A stretch of 32,332 nucleotides of DNA, from positions 1-32,332 of the forward strand of contig RFZJ01000052.1 of the NCBI GenBank assembly GCA_009920765.1, read 5' to 3'. The translations under genes were made by a program, and so were the position numbers. Below, one piece after another: positions 15,531 through 23,817 of the stretch. This DNA is from Planctomycetota bacterium (GTDB taxonomy: Bacteria > Planctomycetota > Planctomycetia > Gemmatales > Gemmataceae). Within the stretch, counting starts at the first letter, position 1. The number at the start of each line of letters is the position of its first letter. Under the pieces are notes generated by a model. That model ran no database searches. It saw only the letters and a program-made list of their open reading frames with translations, and was not told where the DNA came from.

Positions 15531-17717
15531 CTAAGTGCAGCGGATTACCACCACGGTTGCGTTATCTGTTGCGCCCTCAATGTTTGCGAGATTTATAAGC
15601 CTTCTTGCTGCCATTTGCGCAGACTGCGCCTCATTGGCAAGCATTGTCTTCAGGTCTTTATTTGAAATATGATTAGTCAAGCCATCAGAACAAACAAATA
15701 CCCAATCTCCTGGAAGAACTCGAGCATGATAGATCCCAACTTCAACATCCGGTTGACCACCGATCGCCTGTTGAAGTTCATTTTTTCGAGGGTGATCCTC
15801 AGCCTCCTCAGCGGTAATGCTACCCAGCTCAACAAGCCGATTTACCAAAGTCTGATCTCTTGTTACTTGGATTAATTCACCTTGGGAAAGATGATAAACC
15901 CTACTATCTCCGACATGCCCAACAACTAAATTTTTCCCATCGATATACGCAGCTTCGGCGGTACACCCCATACCCCGCCTTTTGCTACCAGGGGCACGTG
16001 AGGCAGTAAAAATTTGCCGATTTGCATCTTTAAGAGCCCCTTTAAACAACTGCTTGCAAGTTTCAACATCAAGTTCAGCAGGCCCATGATTTTCACCCTT
16101 GGGAGGGGGACTAGCAGCATCATTAGTGAAGGCCGACCCCCCAGCAAATTGAGAAAACATTTTATTTAAGGTAAGGTTTTGCCTTAGAATCTGCATGGTC
16201 ATTGCAGCGGCAATTTCACCCGCCTCATAACCACCCATACCATCAGCCAAAAACACCAAAGCAGTATCCGTTAAATCATCCTGGCGTGATTCCGTGGCAT
16301 GCATAAGAGCAAAAGCATCCTCATTTCCCGTACGAACCATCCCTGTAGTTGTCCAACTGGCAATTTCAAGCCTGCATCTGTCCAGACTCCGACCTACCGA
16401 GGACAAAGTTGCTATCAATTCCGTGAACCCACTTTTATCATCACGTCCAGCTTCATCAGTAGGAAATCTGGCATGAATTTCGGTGCGAAAAGTTTTGGAA
16501 ATTAATCGGCCAAACGCTGGATGAATATCAGGGAATCGGGGTATGAAGGGTTTGGGAACACCTGGTTTCTCAAAATCATTTTCACTCAGTTCACGATGCA
16601 GTATTTCCAACGAATAAATCAACGCACCAAAACTGTAAAGGGAAGGCCTTGGCGAAGTGCATCCTTTGCCTGATAACAATTCGGGGGGGGTGTATAATGT
16701 TCCACGCACAGGACTACCTGGGGGCAAAGGCAATGGCAGGACCTCGAGAACATCCTTAAGTTTCAGTTTACCCTCGCTTGTCAATACAACACTTTCAGGG
16801 CGTACAAACTCAAGAAACGCACCCGCTTTATGTAGCGATGTTAAAATACGAGCAAGTTCCTGAAGGTAAGAAAACCTTACGCTGGCATTTTGGCTTTCAT
16901 CATCCCAAATTTCCCAAAGGTCTTTTCCAGTTGGAACTTCTAGAACAAGATGATTGGTCGAATTTTCAGTGCCCCCAAAAAGAACCTTGGGCAGTCCTAC
17001 CGTTTCTGCTGCATCCAAAGTAGATCTTAACCAACCCAAATTCGGCCACATCAACATTTTTGGCATTTCGCTGGTTGCACCAATTTCACCAGGCCCAGAA
17101 AGCAATGCATCATCAAAGCTTGGTAAAAAATCATCCGACTCTTCATCCTCTGGCGGAGCAACTTTAACAGCCTCTTCTCGTTTCCCCTCATCTGCCTGCG
17201 AATAAATCAATACTTCAACAGATCCGGTCGGGGACGTAATATCAACCCCAGCTTGGATTTTAATCCCTGCGAATTCCCGAACCAGTTTAGTGGCCTTATA
17301 TTTGCCCGCAACCACCATACCTGGACCGGGTAAAACACCGGATCCAACTGAAACTTCCTCATTAATTGCAAGGTCGAGTTCAGTAAAGTAATATCCGCAA
17401 TCCTGACATGAGCTATTATCTTCCTGCCGTTGAGATCCACACACCTTGCACAATATAACTCTTGTTTTAACCTTGGATTCATTTTGAACAACTACTTCTG
17501 CAGGCACAACCGCGGGAGCAACTTCAGGCACAACTTCAATCAACTCATTCTGGGATACAGCACCAACAGGTGCAACCTGCTCGGTTTCAACAGGCAACGC
17601 CATGGGAATGAACCCCTCTGCCAACTGATCTGCACTCTCAACGGGCATCGCGAGAGGAATATCCCCTGGCATTTCAGCTTGGTTTTCATGGTTATCTGAT
17701 GAAGGGTCAGTATGCAT
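15531..17717 (-). CDS. zinc-ribbon / pseudokinase / PP2C phosphatase fusion protein
   Basis: A 728-residue protein with four parts. Residues 1-85 are a Pro/Val/Ala-rich linker (LAMPVE and MALPVE repeats). Residues 90-107 form a zinc ribbon (CKVC ... CQDC). Residues ~135-440 resemble a Ser/Thr kinase but have lost the catalytic machinery: the HRD segment reads FLEFVRPESV (301-310), the DFG site reads KDV (321-323), and no VAIK lysine is evident, while TPPELL (343-348) and SLYSFGALIY keep the fold. Residues 455-728 are a PP2C domain with all metal-binding acids: NEDAFA (Asp467), ADGMGG (Asp492), SDGL (Asp678) and TDNA (Asp718). It should remove phosphate from Ser/Thr targets of the neighbouring kinase; the pseudokinase may bind or regulate. 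AGAGGTGA precedes the start. The kinase gene lies 45 bases upstream. Confidence 0.9.
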   Translation of the reverse strand: MHTDPSSDNHENQAEMPGDIPLAMPVESADQLAEGFIPMALPVETEQVAPVGAVSQNELIEVVPEVAPAVVPAEVVVQNESKVKTRVILCKVCGSQRQEDNSSCQDCGYYFTELDLAINEEVSVGSGVLPGPGMVVAGKYKATKLVREFAGIKIQAGVDITSPTGSVEVLIYSQADEGKREEAVKVAPPEDEESDDFLPSFDDALLSGPGEIGATSEMPKMLMWPNLGWLRSTLDAAETVGLPKVLFGGTENSTNHLVLEVPTGKDLWEIWDDESQNASVRFSYLQELARILTSLHKAGAFLEFVRPESVVLTSEGKLKLKDVLEVLPLPLPPGSPVRGTLYTPPELLSGKGCTSPRPSLYSFGALIYSLEILHRELSENDFEKPGVPKPFIPRFPDIHPAFGRLISKTFRTEIHARFPTDEAGRDDKSGFTELIATLSSVGRSLDRCRLEIASWTTTGMVRTGNEDAFALMHATESRQDDLTDTALVFLADGMGGYEAGEIAAAMTMQILRQNLTLNKMFSQFAGGSAFTNDAASPPPKGENHGPAELDVETCKQLFKGALKDANRQIFTASRAPGSKRRGMGCTAEAAYIDGKNLVVGHVGDSRVYHLSQGELIQVTRDQTLVNRLVELGSITAEEAEDHPRKNELQQAIGGQPDVEVGIYHARVLPGDWVFVCSDGLTNHISNKDLKTMLANEAQSAQMAARRLINLANIEGATDNATVVVIRCT

Positions 17718-17762
17718 CGAAAGTCACCTCTAAATCATAATCAAATAATGTCAAAAAAGGGC

Positions 17763-19244
17763 TTACCTAAGCCTGTTGCCACAGTGAATACAGCATCGAC
17801 TACCCATCCTGTTATTTTTGCCACAGTAATAACATGGCGGAGTAGGATCGGTTAACGGTTCAGCACATTTACCACAAAACGGCTGACGAACTTTATTCAG
17901 GGAAGCACATTTCGAACAAGGCACTTCCTTGGTGACCTGCTTCTTTTCCAAGTCAGCCTTGATTTCCCGAGCACTATAATACCGTTCGTTGGGATCTTCA
18001 TTTAGATTGACTTTAATCATCTCAAAGAGCCATTGCGACTGGGGAGGAATAGGATTGGCTGCATCTTTGAGCAAAAGATCAATTTCATGAGCCGTTGTGG
18101 AACCTTCAGGAACCTTTCCCGTGGCCAACTGGTAAAGGGTGCAAGCGAGGGCAAAAAGATCGCTTCTTGGCTCAGGTTTACCTGCAATTTGCTCCAAGGG
18201 TGCGTAACCTTCCGTGTAAACTTTGGTCTTTGCAGCATGCCTGTCTTTTTGATTTTTACCAAGGTCCCTGGCAGTACCAAAGTCGATCATCTTGATTGAT
18301 TTTTTATCTTCAAGAAGCATTACATTTTCTGGTTTCAAATCGCGATGCACCAACGGGGGAACTTGAGAATGCATATGATGAAGAACATCACAAATACTAC
18401 GCCCCCACTCGATAACGCTTTCAATTGGGAAAGGAGTGTGGTTGTTGGATTCAAGGATTTTCATCAAATCCTTGCCCTTGATAAACTCAAGCACAAGATA
18501 AGCACGCTCGCCTTGTTCAATCAAATCATAAACCTTCGGAACGATAGAAACTGAATTTAATGATTTCAAAATATCAGCTTCACGCCTAAAAAAGTTTAAT
18601 CGAATATCAAATTCTCCCGGGTCTTCGCAAATCATATCCTTGATGGCAACGGGCCTGTTCGCCTCTTTGGTGTCCGTAGCAAGATAAACAGCACCAAAGC
18701 CACCTATAGCCAATTGTTTTTCAATTCGATATCGATTATTTATCAAATGCCCGGCAGCAAATGGAAGCACCTGGCCACAGCGTTGGCAGTTCCGCTCACC
18801 AGGAGGGTTTGCTGAACCACAAACTGGATTGGTACAAATGGCAGGGCTTACACCATCACTCTCGGCAAGGGTGCTTTCGGCCTGCAAAAGATATCCACAG
18901 TCCATACAAGAAATAGCGCCCGGTAAAAGTTGGGCGGTACAAGCAGGGCAATTTATCGGGCCAATAACTGGAGAACTTGGCTTGGAAGCAACCTGACTTG
19001 AATCGGATTTCCCAACTTTAGGCGTCGAAGCAATTGGTGAGGTTTGGGGTGGTACAGCCGCGGAAGGCTTGCTGCCAGCAGGTGCCGGTATGTTTACTAC
19101 AGGTGATGAGGGAGTAACAGGGGCTGCAGAATTTGGAACAGTAAAAGGAACCTTGCAGGCAGGGCACGCAAAAGTTTTGCCCACGGAGTTATCAGGGAGC
19201 TGCATTTTCATATTGCATTTAGGACAACCAAAGACTATCGGCAT
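17763..19244 (-). CDS. Ser/Thr protein kinase flanked by zinc ribbons
   Basis: A 493-residue soluble kinase. Zinc ribbons at the N-terminus are CPKC/CPAC (7-30), CPAC/CMDC (99-116) and a third at 137-156. A Pro/Ser-rich linker runs from ~40 to 90. The kinase domain spans ~172-435, with the glycine loop IGGFGAVY (180-187), VAIK (Lys202), HRDLKPEN (300-307), DFG (321-323) and YAPLEQ in the activation segment. All catalytic residues are present. Two more zinc ribbons (443-460 and 471-488) close the protein. Ser/Thr kinases with C-terminal zinc ribbons occur in vWA-kinase-PP2C triads. It is encoded between the PP2C fusion and the FHA membrane protein, and its targets are presumably in this cluster. 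No clear Shine-Dalgarno is seen. Confidence 0.93.
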   Translation of the reverse strand: MPIVFGCPKCNMKMQLPDNSVGKTFACPACKVPFTVPNSAAPVTPSSPVVNIPAPAGSKPSAAVPPQTSPIASTPKVGKSDSSQVASKPSSPVIGPINCPACTAQLLPGAISCMDCGYLLQAESTLAESDGVSPAICTNPVCGSANPPGERNCQRCGQVLPFAAGHLINNRYRIEKQLAIGGFGAVYLATDTKEANRPVAIKDMICEDPGEFDIRLNFFRREADILKSLNSVSIVPKVYDLIEQGERAYLVLEFIKGKDLMKILESNNHTPFPIESVIEWGRSICDVLHHMHSQVPPLVHRDLKPENVMLLEDKKSIKMIDFGTARDLGKNQKDRHAAKTKVYTEGYAPLEQIAGKPEPRSDLFALACTLYQLATGKVPEGSTTAHEIDLLLKDAANPIPPQSQWLFEMIKVNLNEDPNERYYSAREIKADLEKKQVTKEVPCSKCASLNKVRQPFCGKCAEPLTDPTPPCYYCGKNNRMGSRCCIHCGNRLR

Positions 19245-19284
19245 AATTTAAGACCTTATATATGAGCCTGACAAAGCAAGGAAA

Positions 19285-20217
19285 CTATTTCTTTTTACCT
19301 GGCTTCTCGTTAAACTTTAAAATATAACTTCCCAACCTTATAAGATCACCCGCCTTCAACTCAGTGGGTTTTGTAACTTTTTGATCATTCAAAAAAGTTC
19401 CCGAAGTACTGCCCGCATCAGCAATCAGGTAACGATTTTTTTGCATAACCAATTTCGCATGAATTTTTTCAATCGTGTTGTCACCAAAAAGACCTATGTC
19501 GCAAGTTTCAGCCCTTCCAAAGAGTGTTTCAGGCTTTGAAAGAATTAGTTCTTTCCCTATTCTTTTACCCGCTTCAACACGCACCCAAGCTTCCTTCAAC
19601 ACTACTTGAGCCAAGCCGATAAAGAACCCAACTGCAGCTCCCAAAGCAACAAAACCCAAACCGCTGGCGCTAAGAAGATTTTCTCTTCCAAAAATAGCCC
19701 CAAGACTTAATTTAAAAAACAAAAAGAATGCCCCACCAAGAAAACCACCCAAAGCCCCACCCATGAGACCATTTTTAATTTTGTTGTCATGAGGGGCAGG
19801 GGATTTTGTAGCAATGGCAAACACCAGATCAAAAAGACCAAGTGACAGACCAATAAGAAGGCCGGAAATCGTCCAACCAATCAGAACAAAAAACTGGACC
19901 CCAGTAACACGAACTATAAATGAGCCTGTAACCCCGCCCAATATTCCCCCAAAAAGCCCAACAAACCCTGCTCCCAAGGAACGAATCACCAACCTTTTTA
20001 TATCTGACTTTCCCGTACTCCAAACAGTATCAAGGACACCTACAGCAAAAGAAATCAGTGCGCCAACCAAGGCACCATCAATTACAGATTGCATCAATTC
20101 AGAAGAAACATTTTGGGTAGCTAATCTGGAAATAAAAGCAGCAGCGAGGGCTGCATAAGCCCCAAATATCGCACAGTAATAAAGAAAAAGATTAAAACTC
20201 ATGTTACTAAATTCCAT
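19285..20217 (-). CDS. membrane protein with glycine-rich helices and a C-terminal FHA domain
   Basis: A 310-residue protein. About five or six hydrophobic helices lie between residues 8 and 208. Several are built on repeated glycines, such as GLFGGILGGVTGSF (87-100) and GLMGGALGGFLGGAFF (150-165), a glycine-zipper pattern that packs helices tightly. An FHA domain occupies ~218-303. It has GRAE (234-237), the IEKIHA segment (249-254) where most FHA domains have VSRxHA, and STSGTFLN (270-277). The usual phosphate-contact Ser and Arg are thus Glu250 and Lys251, while Arg235, His253 and Asn277 remain. The start overlaps the stop of the preceding gene by one base (TAATG), so translation is probably coupled. 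An inner ATG at 20202 is an alternative. Confidence 0.85.
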   Translation of the reverse strand: MEFSNMSFNLFLYYCAIFGAYAALAAAFISRLATQNVSSELMQSVIDGALVGALISFAVGVLDTVWSTGKSDIKRLVIRSLGAGFVGLFGGILGGVTGSFIVRVTGVQFFVLIGWTISGLLIGLSLGLFDLVFAIATKSPAPHDNKIKNGLMGGALGGFLGGAFFLFFKLSLGAIFGRENLLSASGLGFVALGAAVGFFIGLAQVVLKEAWVRVEAGKRIGKELILSKPETLFGRAETCDIGLFGDNTIEKIHAKLVMQKNRYLIADAGSTSGTFLNDQKVTKPTELKAGDLIRLGSYILKFNEKPGKKK

Positions 20218-22886
20218 TACCTGAACAAACTACTGGATGCTTCACGAACCTGAACTTTTGTTTGCGAACTAAACTGCCCACTCGCAACCTTCAAAGAATA
20301 CACTCCAGCTTTGGATGCGCTTACCCTCCATGAAACCTGCGACATCTGGGTTGCCCTATCTATCTCAACAATCGTTTTTTCCTTTGTTTCACCAGATGCC
20401 AGACTGACACCATCAGGCAAACTAATCACAACTGCCTGCCCATTGGTTGCATCTTTAACCAATGCGGTAAGGGTGAAAGTTTTACCTGCATTTGTGTTGC
20501 CGCCGGTGGTGACCGAAAGTTTTCCACCAGAACTGCCATCTGGCTTGGATATTTCACCTAATCCATAACTAAAGGCAAAATCCCTGACTTCACCGGGGTT
20601 GGTGTCTCTTTCATTCCAATAAAGGAAGGCCACGGAATCTGTAAAGCGGGAACCATCTTTGCCTTTTTTAGGAGCAAAATCAGATGACTCAGCATCATAC
20701 GAAAACTCTGTATTTCCAGGATTTTCGCCTAAATAAAGCTTATACAACGCCTCTGGTTCACAATCAGGAAGTTGAAAGCCCTTCAAACCAAGGTGGGCAA
20801 CAACACCAGGAGAATCAAGATTTTGAAACTGCATCGCCTCTATAAAATCAGGCATATCTTTCTGGGTAAACTCTGTAAACTTCGTAACAAACCCATCAGT
20901 ACCAGGAACAACAAATGGTACACCATCTTCACCACCAATAAAGGTGTCAAGCATCATTCTCAAGCCAATTTTATGACTATTTTTCCCTTTATTTTCAACG
21001 GTATAGCGAATAATACATGTATCCAAGTTGCCTGATTGACTTCCGGGAACAATTTGAACAAACTGCGAAACTTTGATTCTATCGCCCCCCAATAGATAAT
21101 CACAAGATACCCGCCATACACGCCTTTTAGCGTCTTCTTTATCTTCGGTAACTCGAACTTCTTTCATGGCATGGGCAAACAAGAAATCGCGACCATCAAT
21201 CTTTATTCGGGTGTTATTTGAATCACCCTCCTGATCATAGGTGAGCCTGAGGTTTTTGGAAGCATCCTTAGGATCCTTTTTATCAGCGGCAAAGAGACCA
21301 AAACGATAATTTCTAGATTTAGCTTTGTGGCTAAAATCCAGCTTTAACTCCGCTTTTTTATCAAGGTCAAAGGAATAGCCAAAAGAACTCTGCGGGTTTT
21401 CATTTTTAGCAACCCCCGGTCCACCTTCATTTTTACTACCAACCCCTACCGCATCCGCTATCAATAAAATTATCATCAAAGAAACCAATCCCGCAAAAGG
21501 CAAATAATGTATCAAGGGGATCGACGATTTAAGACCCTTGGCACCTTTCCTTAATGTTGGATCCACCTTGATAGTGTCATCCGCTTCGGGAATATCCGTG
21601 GGGGGCGGAGCGCCTGGAACAAATACTGGTTGTTGGGTAAAAACCAATTCAGGGGATGGCTCAGACCTTGGAGCCACATACTTTCCAGAAACATGAACAT
21701 TTACCTGCACTAAAAACTTCTGATTACCATTGGATGTTACTGCTATTTTGGAAACCAACAATTCGCCAGGCCTATCAGGAACTTGTGGAATAACAAAACC
21801 AAGAATAGCACTATTGCCTGTCAACTTGGGATTTTTAGAAGTGATCCAAGATTGGTCAGCAAAACCATGGGCAAATACTGCGCGCTTTTCCTCAGTGCTA
21901 ACGGTCAATTCAAACGCCAATTCTTGCCCGGGAGCTCCATCAAGATTCACCACTGTTTGATTAATAAAAGTTTTTGGCGGGGGAGTAAGGCCCAATGCTT
22001 CAAAAAATTGCTGAATTGCCCCCAATCCAGATGCACTTGGCCCTTGTACAGGATAAGACCAACCATTGCTTTCATACCACTTGGCTACAGAACCATTTTC
22101 AAAAAGAATGGCAGCTTCTTTGGCATTGGCTTTAGCTTTTGAAGCAATCTGCCTTGGGCTGATTGCACCGGAAAGAGGCATTAATTGGAAAGGTACCACT
22201 GGGACTTCGGCCCGAATAAGCACCACCGAGCTTCCACCCGAAGAATCAATTTTCAATTTGGCAACGAGCGGCTTATCAGAAGCTCGCAATTTTTCAGGAA
22301 CAATCCGGAGCGGAACAGTTAATTCACCAGTGGTTTGAAAATTCTTAACGGAAGCGTTTCCAGTTTCCCCAATAGCCAACCAGGTACTATCTGAGGTTAT
22401 CGACCCAAAAAGAAGTCGCATGCCCCCATTTTCAATTGTAAGTTTTAATTCCCTCTTAGAAGTTCTGCTTAAAACGCCAAGATTAATATCCTGTGAGGAA
22501 AGATTTAACCTTGCCTCCGATAGCACGGAAGAAGGAAATTTCCCTAGCAGTTCGTCTAAACCTCGTGAAGAATCCGGAAACTTTGCTGCTTCCTTTGCCG
22601 CCATTGATAAATCAATACGACCAATACTTGCAAGAAAAGACTCAAGAAAACCTTGTTTCAACATATCCGCGGCAGCCTTGGATTCTTCATGACAAGCAAT
22701 AGCAAGGTCATCAAAATTAAGGCAGGAACGACCACTGATAAAAACAAAAGGGCTTGGGAACTTAAGGCTGTTAATAGCCAAAGGCCCAGTTCCAGCAGCA
22801 GCGCCACCTAGAACAAAGCCATCAAAATAGCAATAAACAGCTTCTTGTGGATTTACTCGAGAACACTTGGGGCAAGTCATCATCAT
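20217..22886 (-). CDS. large single-pass membrane protein with N-terminal zinc knuckle, conserved in planctomycetes, function unknown
   Basis: An 889-residue protein. It begins with a zinc-binding knuckle with three cysteines (5, 8, 19) and probably Asp22 as fourth ligand. A helical region (~55-125) follows, then beta-rich, probably immunoglobulin-like segments (~130-230 and ~310-400). A Pro-rich linker (~405-440) precedes one membrane helix (457-480). About 405 beta-rich residues lie beyond it. If the zinc end is cytoplasmic, the last part faces the periplasm or paryphoplasm and could be a sensor. I recall the opening pattern (CPKCS..NP.EAVYCYFDG) from uncharacterised planctomycete proteins. 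The gene is coupled to the FHA membrane protein downstream. A terminator-like hairpin lies just upstream. Three successive ATGs blur the exact start. Confidence 0.8.
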   Translation of the reverse strand: MMMTCPKCSRVNPQEAVYCYFDGFVLGGAAAGTGPLAINSLKFPSPFVFISGRSCLNFDDLAIACHEESKAAADMLKQGFLESFLASIGRIDLSMAAKEAAKFPDSSRGLDELLGKFPSSVLSEARLNLSSQDINLGVLSRTSKRELKLTIENGGMRLLFGSITSDSTWLAIGETGNASVKNFQTTGELTVPLRIVPEKLRASDKPLVAKLKIDSSGGSSVVLIRAEVPVVPFQLMPLSGAISPRQIASKAKANAKEAAILFENGSVAKWYESNGWSYPVQGPSASGLGAIQQFFEALGLTPPPKTFINQTVVNLDGAPGQELAFELTVSTEEKRAVFAHGFADQSWITSKNPKLTGNSAILGFVIPQVPDRPGELLVSKIAVTSNGNQKFLVQVNVHVSGKYVAPRSEPSPELVFTQQPVFVPGAPPPTDIPEADDTIKVDPTLRKGAKGLKSSIPLIHYLPFAGLVSLMIILLIADAVGVGSKNEGGPGVAKNENPQSSFGYSFDLDKKAELKLDFSHKAKSRNYRFGLFAADKKDPKDASKNLRLTYDQEGDSNNTRIKIDGRDFLFAHAMKEVRVTEDKEDAKRRVWRVSCDYLLGGDRIKVSQFVQIVPGSQSGNLDTCIIRYTVENKGKNSHKIGLRMMLDTFIGGEDGVPFVVPGTDGFVTKFTEFTQKDMPDFIEAMQFQNLDSPGVVAHLGLKGFQLPDCEPEALYKLYLGENPGNTEFSYDAESSDFAPKKGKDGSRFTDSVAFLYWNERDTNPGEVRDFAFSYGLGEISKPDGSSGGKLSVTTGGNTNAGKTFTLTALVKDATNGQAVVISLPDGVSLASGETKEKTIVEIDRATQMSQVSWRVSASKAGVYSLKVASGQFSSQTKVQVREASSSLFR

Positions 22887-22922
22887 GATTACTATTACTC
22901 ACACAAGCCAAGTAAGGCATTC

Positions 22923-22962
22923 AAAAAAAACAATAGCGCAGTCGTTGATTATCGAACTGCGC
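22923..22962 (-). terminator. rho-independent terminator between the FHA gene and the 889-residue protein gene
   Basis: On the minus strand, GCGCAGT (22962-22956) pairs with ACTGCGC (22942-22936) around a 13-base loop that can pair further. A run of eight T follows at 22930-22923. It begins 28 bases after the FHA gene stop and ends 37 bases before the next start. It would split the island into two transcripts or act as a partial stop. Confidence 0.65.
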
Positions 22963-22989
22963 CAAGGTTTAAACTTTGAGAGCGCATAG

Positions 22990-23724
22990 TTAAAGCATAA
23001 CCTTTAATTGAATATTACCAATTTGCACCATGTCATTGGCCTTAAGAGGCATTTTTTGTCCCGGGTAAATTTTATTTCGGTTCAAAAAAGTACCATTTGA
23101 GCTATTGAGATCTTCGATAGTAATTTTATTATCTTCAAACTCAATAACAGCATGCTGCCTGCTAGCCCAAACCCGCTCAGGATTTTCTTGATCTTCAAGG
23201 TCAATGTCTACAGGCTTATCATCAGCTCTACCAACAAAGTTAAGGCCAGCGAGAATCGGGAATTCTACCTTGGGTTTTTGGCCGCGCACAACATACAATC
23301 TAGGATTTGCTGAATCTGGGATAAAATAAGGATCATCGGAAACAGGAACTGGGGCAGGGGCTGCAACTGGAGCAGGGGCTACTTCAGCAACCGGAACTGC
23401 TGGCGCCGGTGCTGCTTCTGCAACGGGCAAAGCGGGAGCGGCTTCTGCCACCGGCACTGCCGGCGCTGCTTCCGCGACAGGCAGGGGTGGTGTCTCTTCA
23501 ACTGCCATCTCAGCCACTGGAAAAGAAGGAACTTCTTCTGCAACCGCATCTGCAATTGCAAAAGGCATGGCTTCTTCAATGGCTTCGGCAACGGGAAGCG
23601 GTGGAGCCTCTGCAGCGACAGGAACTGCAGGCGCGGACTCAACGCCTGTCAAATCTGACTTACATTGCTCACAAAAAAGAGCACCATCTTCATTTTCAAA
23701 ATGGCAAAAAGGACAAATGATCAT
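22990..23724 (-). CDS. zinc-ribbon FHA-domain protein
   Basis: A 244-residue soluble reader of phosphothreonine. The zinc ribbon is CPFC/CEQC (4-21). A long low-complexity linker of Pro, Val, Ala and Glu occupies ~30-128. The FHA domain occupies ~150-243, with the canonical residues GRADD (Arg166), ASRQHA (Ser188, Arg189, His191) and NSSNGTFLN (Asn210, Asn215). The phosphopeptide pocket therefore looks intact, unlike the other FHA protein of this cluster. GAGAGG lies seven bases before ATG. It sits between the vWA gene (93 bases upstream) and a terminator. It may bring phosphorylated partners together. Confidence 0.92.
   Translation of the reverse strand: MIICPFCHFENEDGALFCEQCKSDLTGVESAPAVPVAAEAPPLPVAEAIEEAMPFAIADAVAEEVPSFPVAEMAVEETPPLPVAEAAPAVPVAEAAPALPVAEAAPAPAVPVAEVAPAPVAAPAPVPVSDDPYFIPDSANPRLYVVRGQKPKVEFPILAGLNFVGRADDKPVDIDLEDQENPERVWASRQHAVIEFEDNKITIEDLNSSNGTFLNRNKIYPGQKMPLKANDMVQIGNIQLKVML
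23341..23637 (-). repeat. in-gene degenerate repeat coding for a Pro/Val/Ala/Glu linker
   Basis: A GC-rich stretch in an AT-rich region encodes tandem copies of a unit close to PAVPVAEAA or PPLPVAEA (residues ~30-128 of the FHA protein). Spacing is irregular and the DNA copies differ at third positions. It looks like an expandable linker, not a CRISPR or mobile repeat. Confidence 0.7.
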
Positions 23725-23817
23725 TGAAATACCTCTCTTTAAACTCGGCTTAAAACTTTAACCTAAATTCCTATTCCAAAACGGCATCTTGCCTGTCACT
23801 AACTTCAGATAACTCGA

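Noticed and set aside
23341..23637. CRISPR or mobile repeat
   Set aside because: Units are short, degenerate, contiguous and keep the reading frame of a linker; there are no unique spacers and no cas genes.
23341..23760. Long open frames on both strands across the linker repeat of the FHA gene
   Set aside because: They arise from GC-rich repeat DNA with few stops and give arginine/leucine/glutamine-rich low-complexity peptides; the minus-strand FHA frame explains the region.
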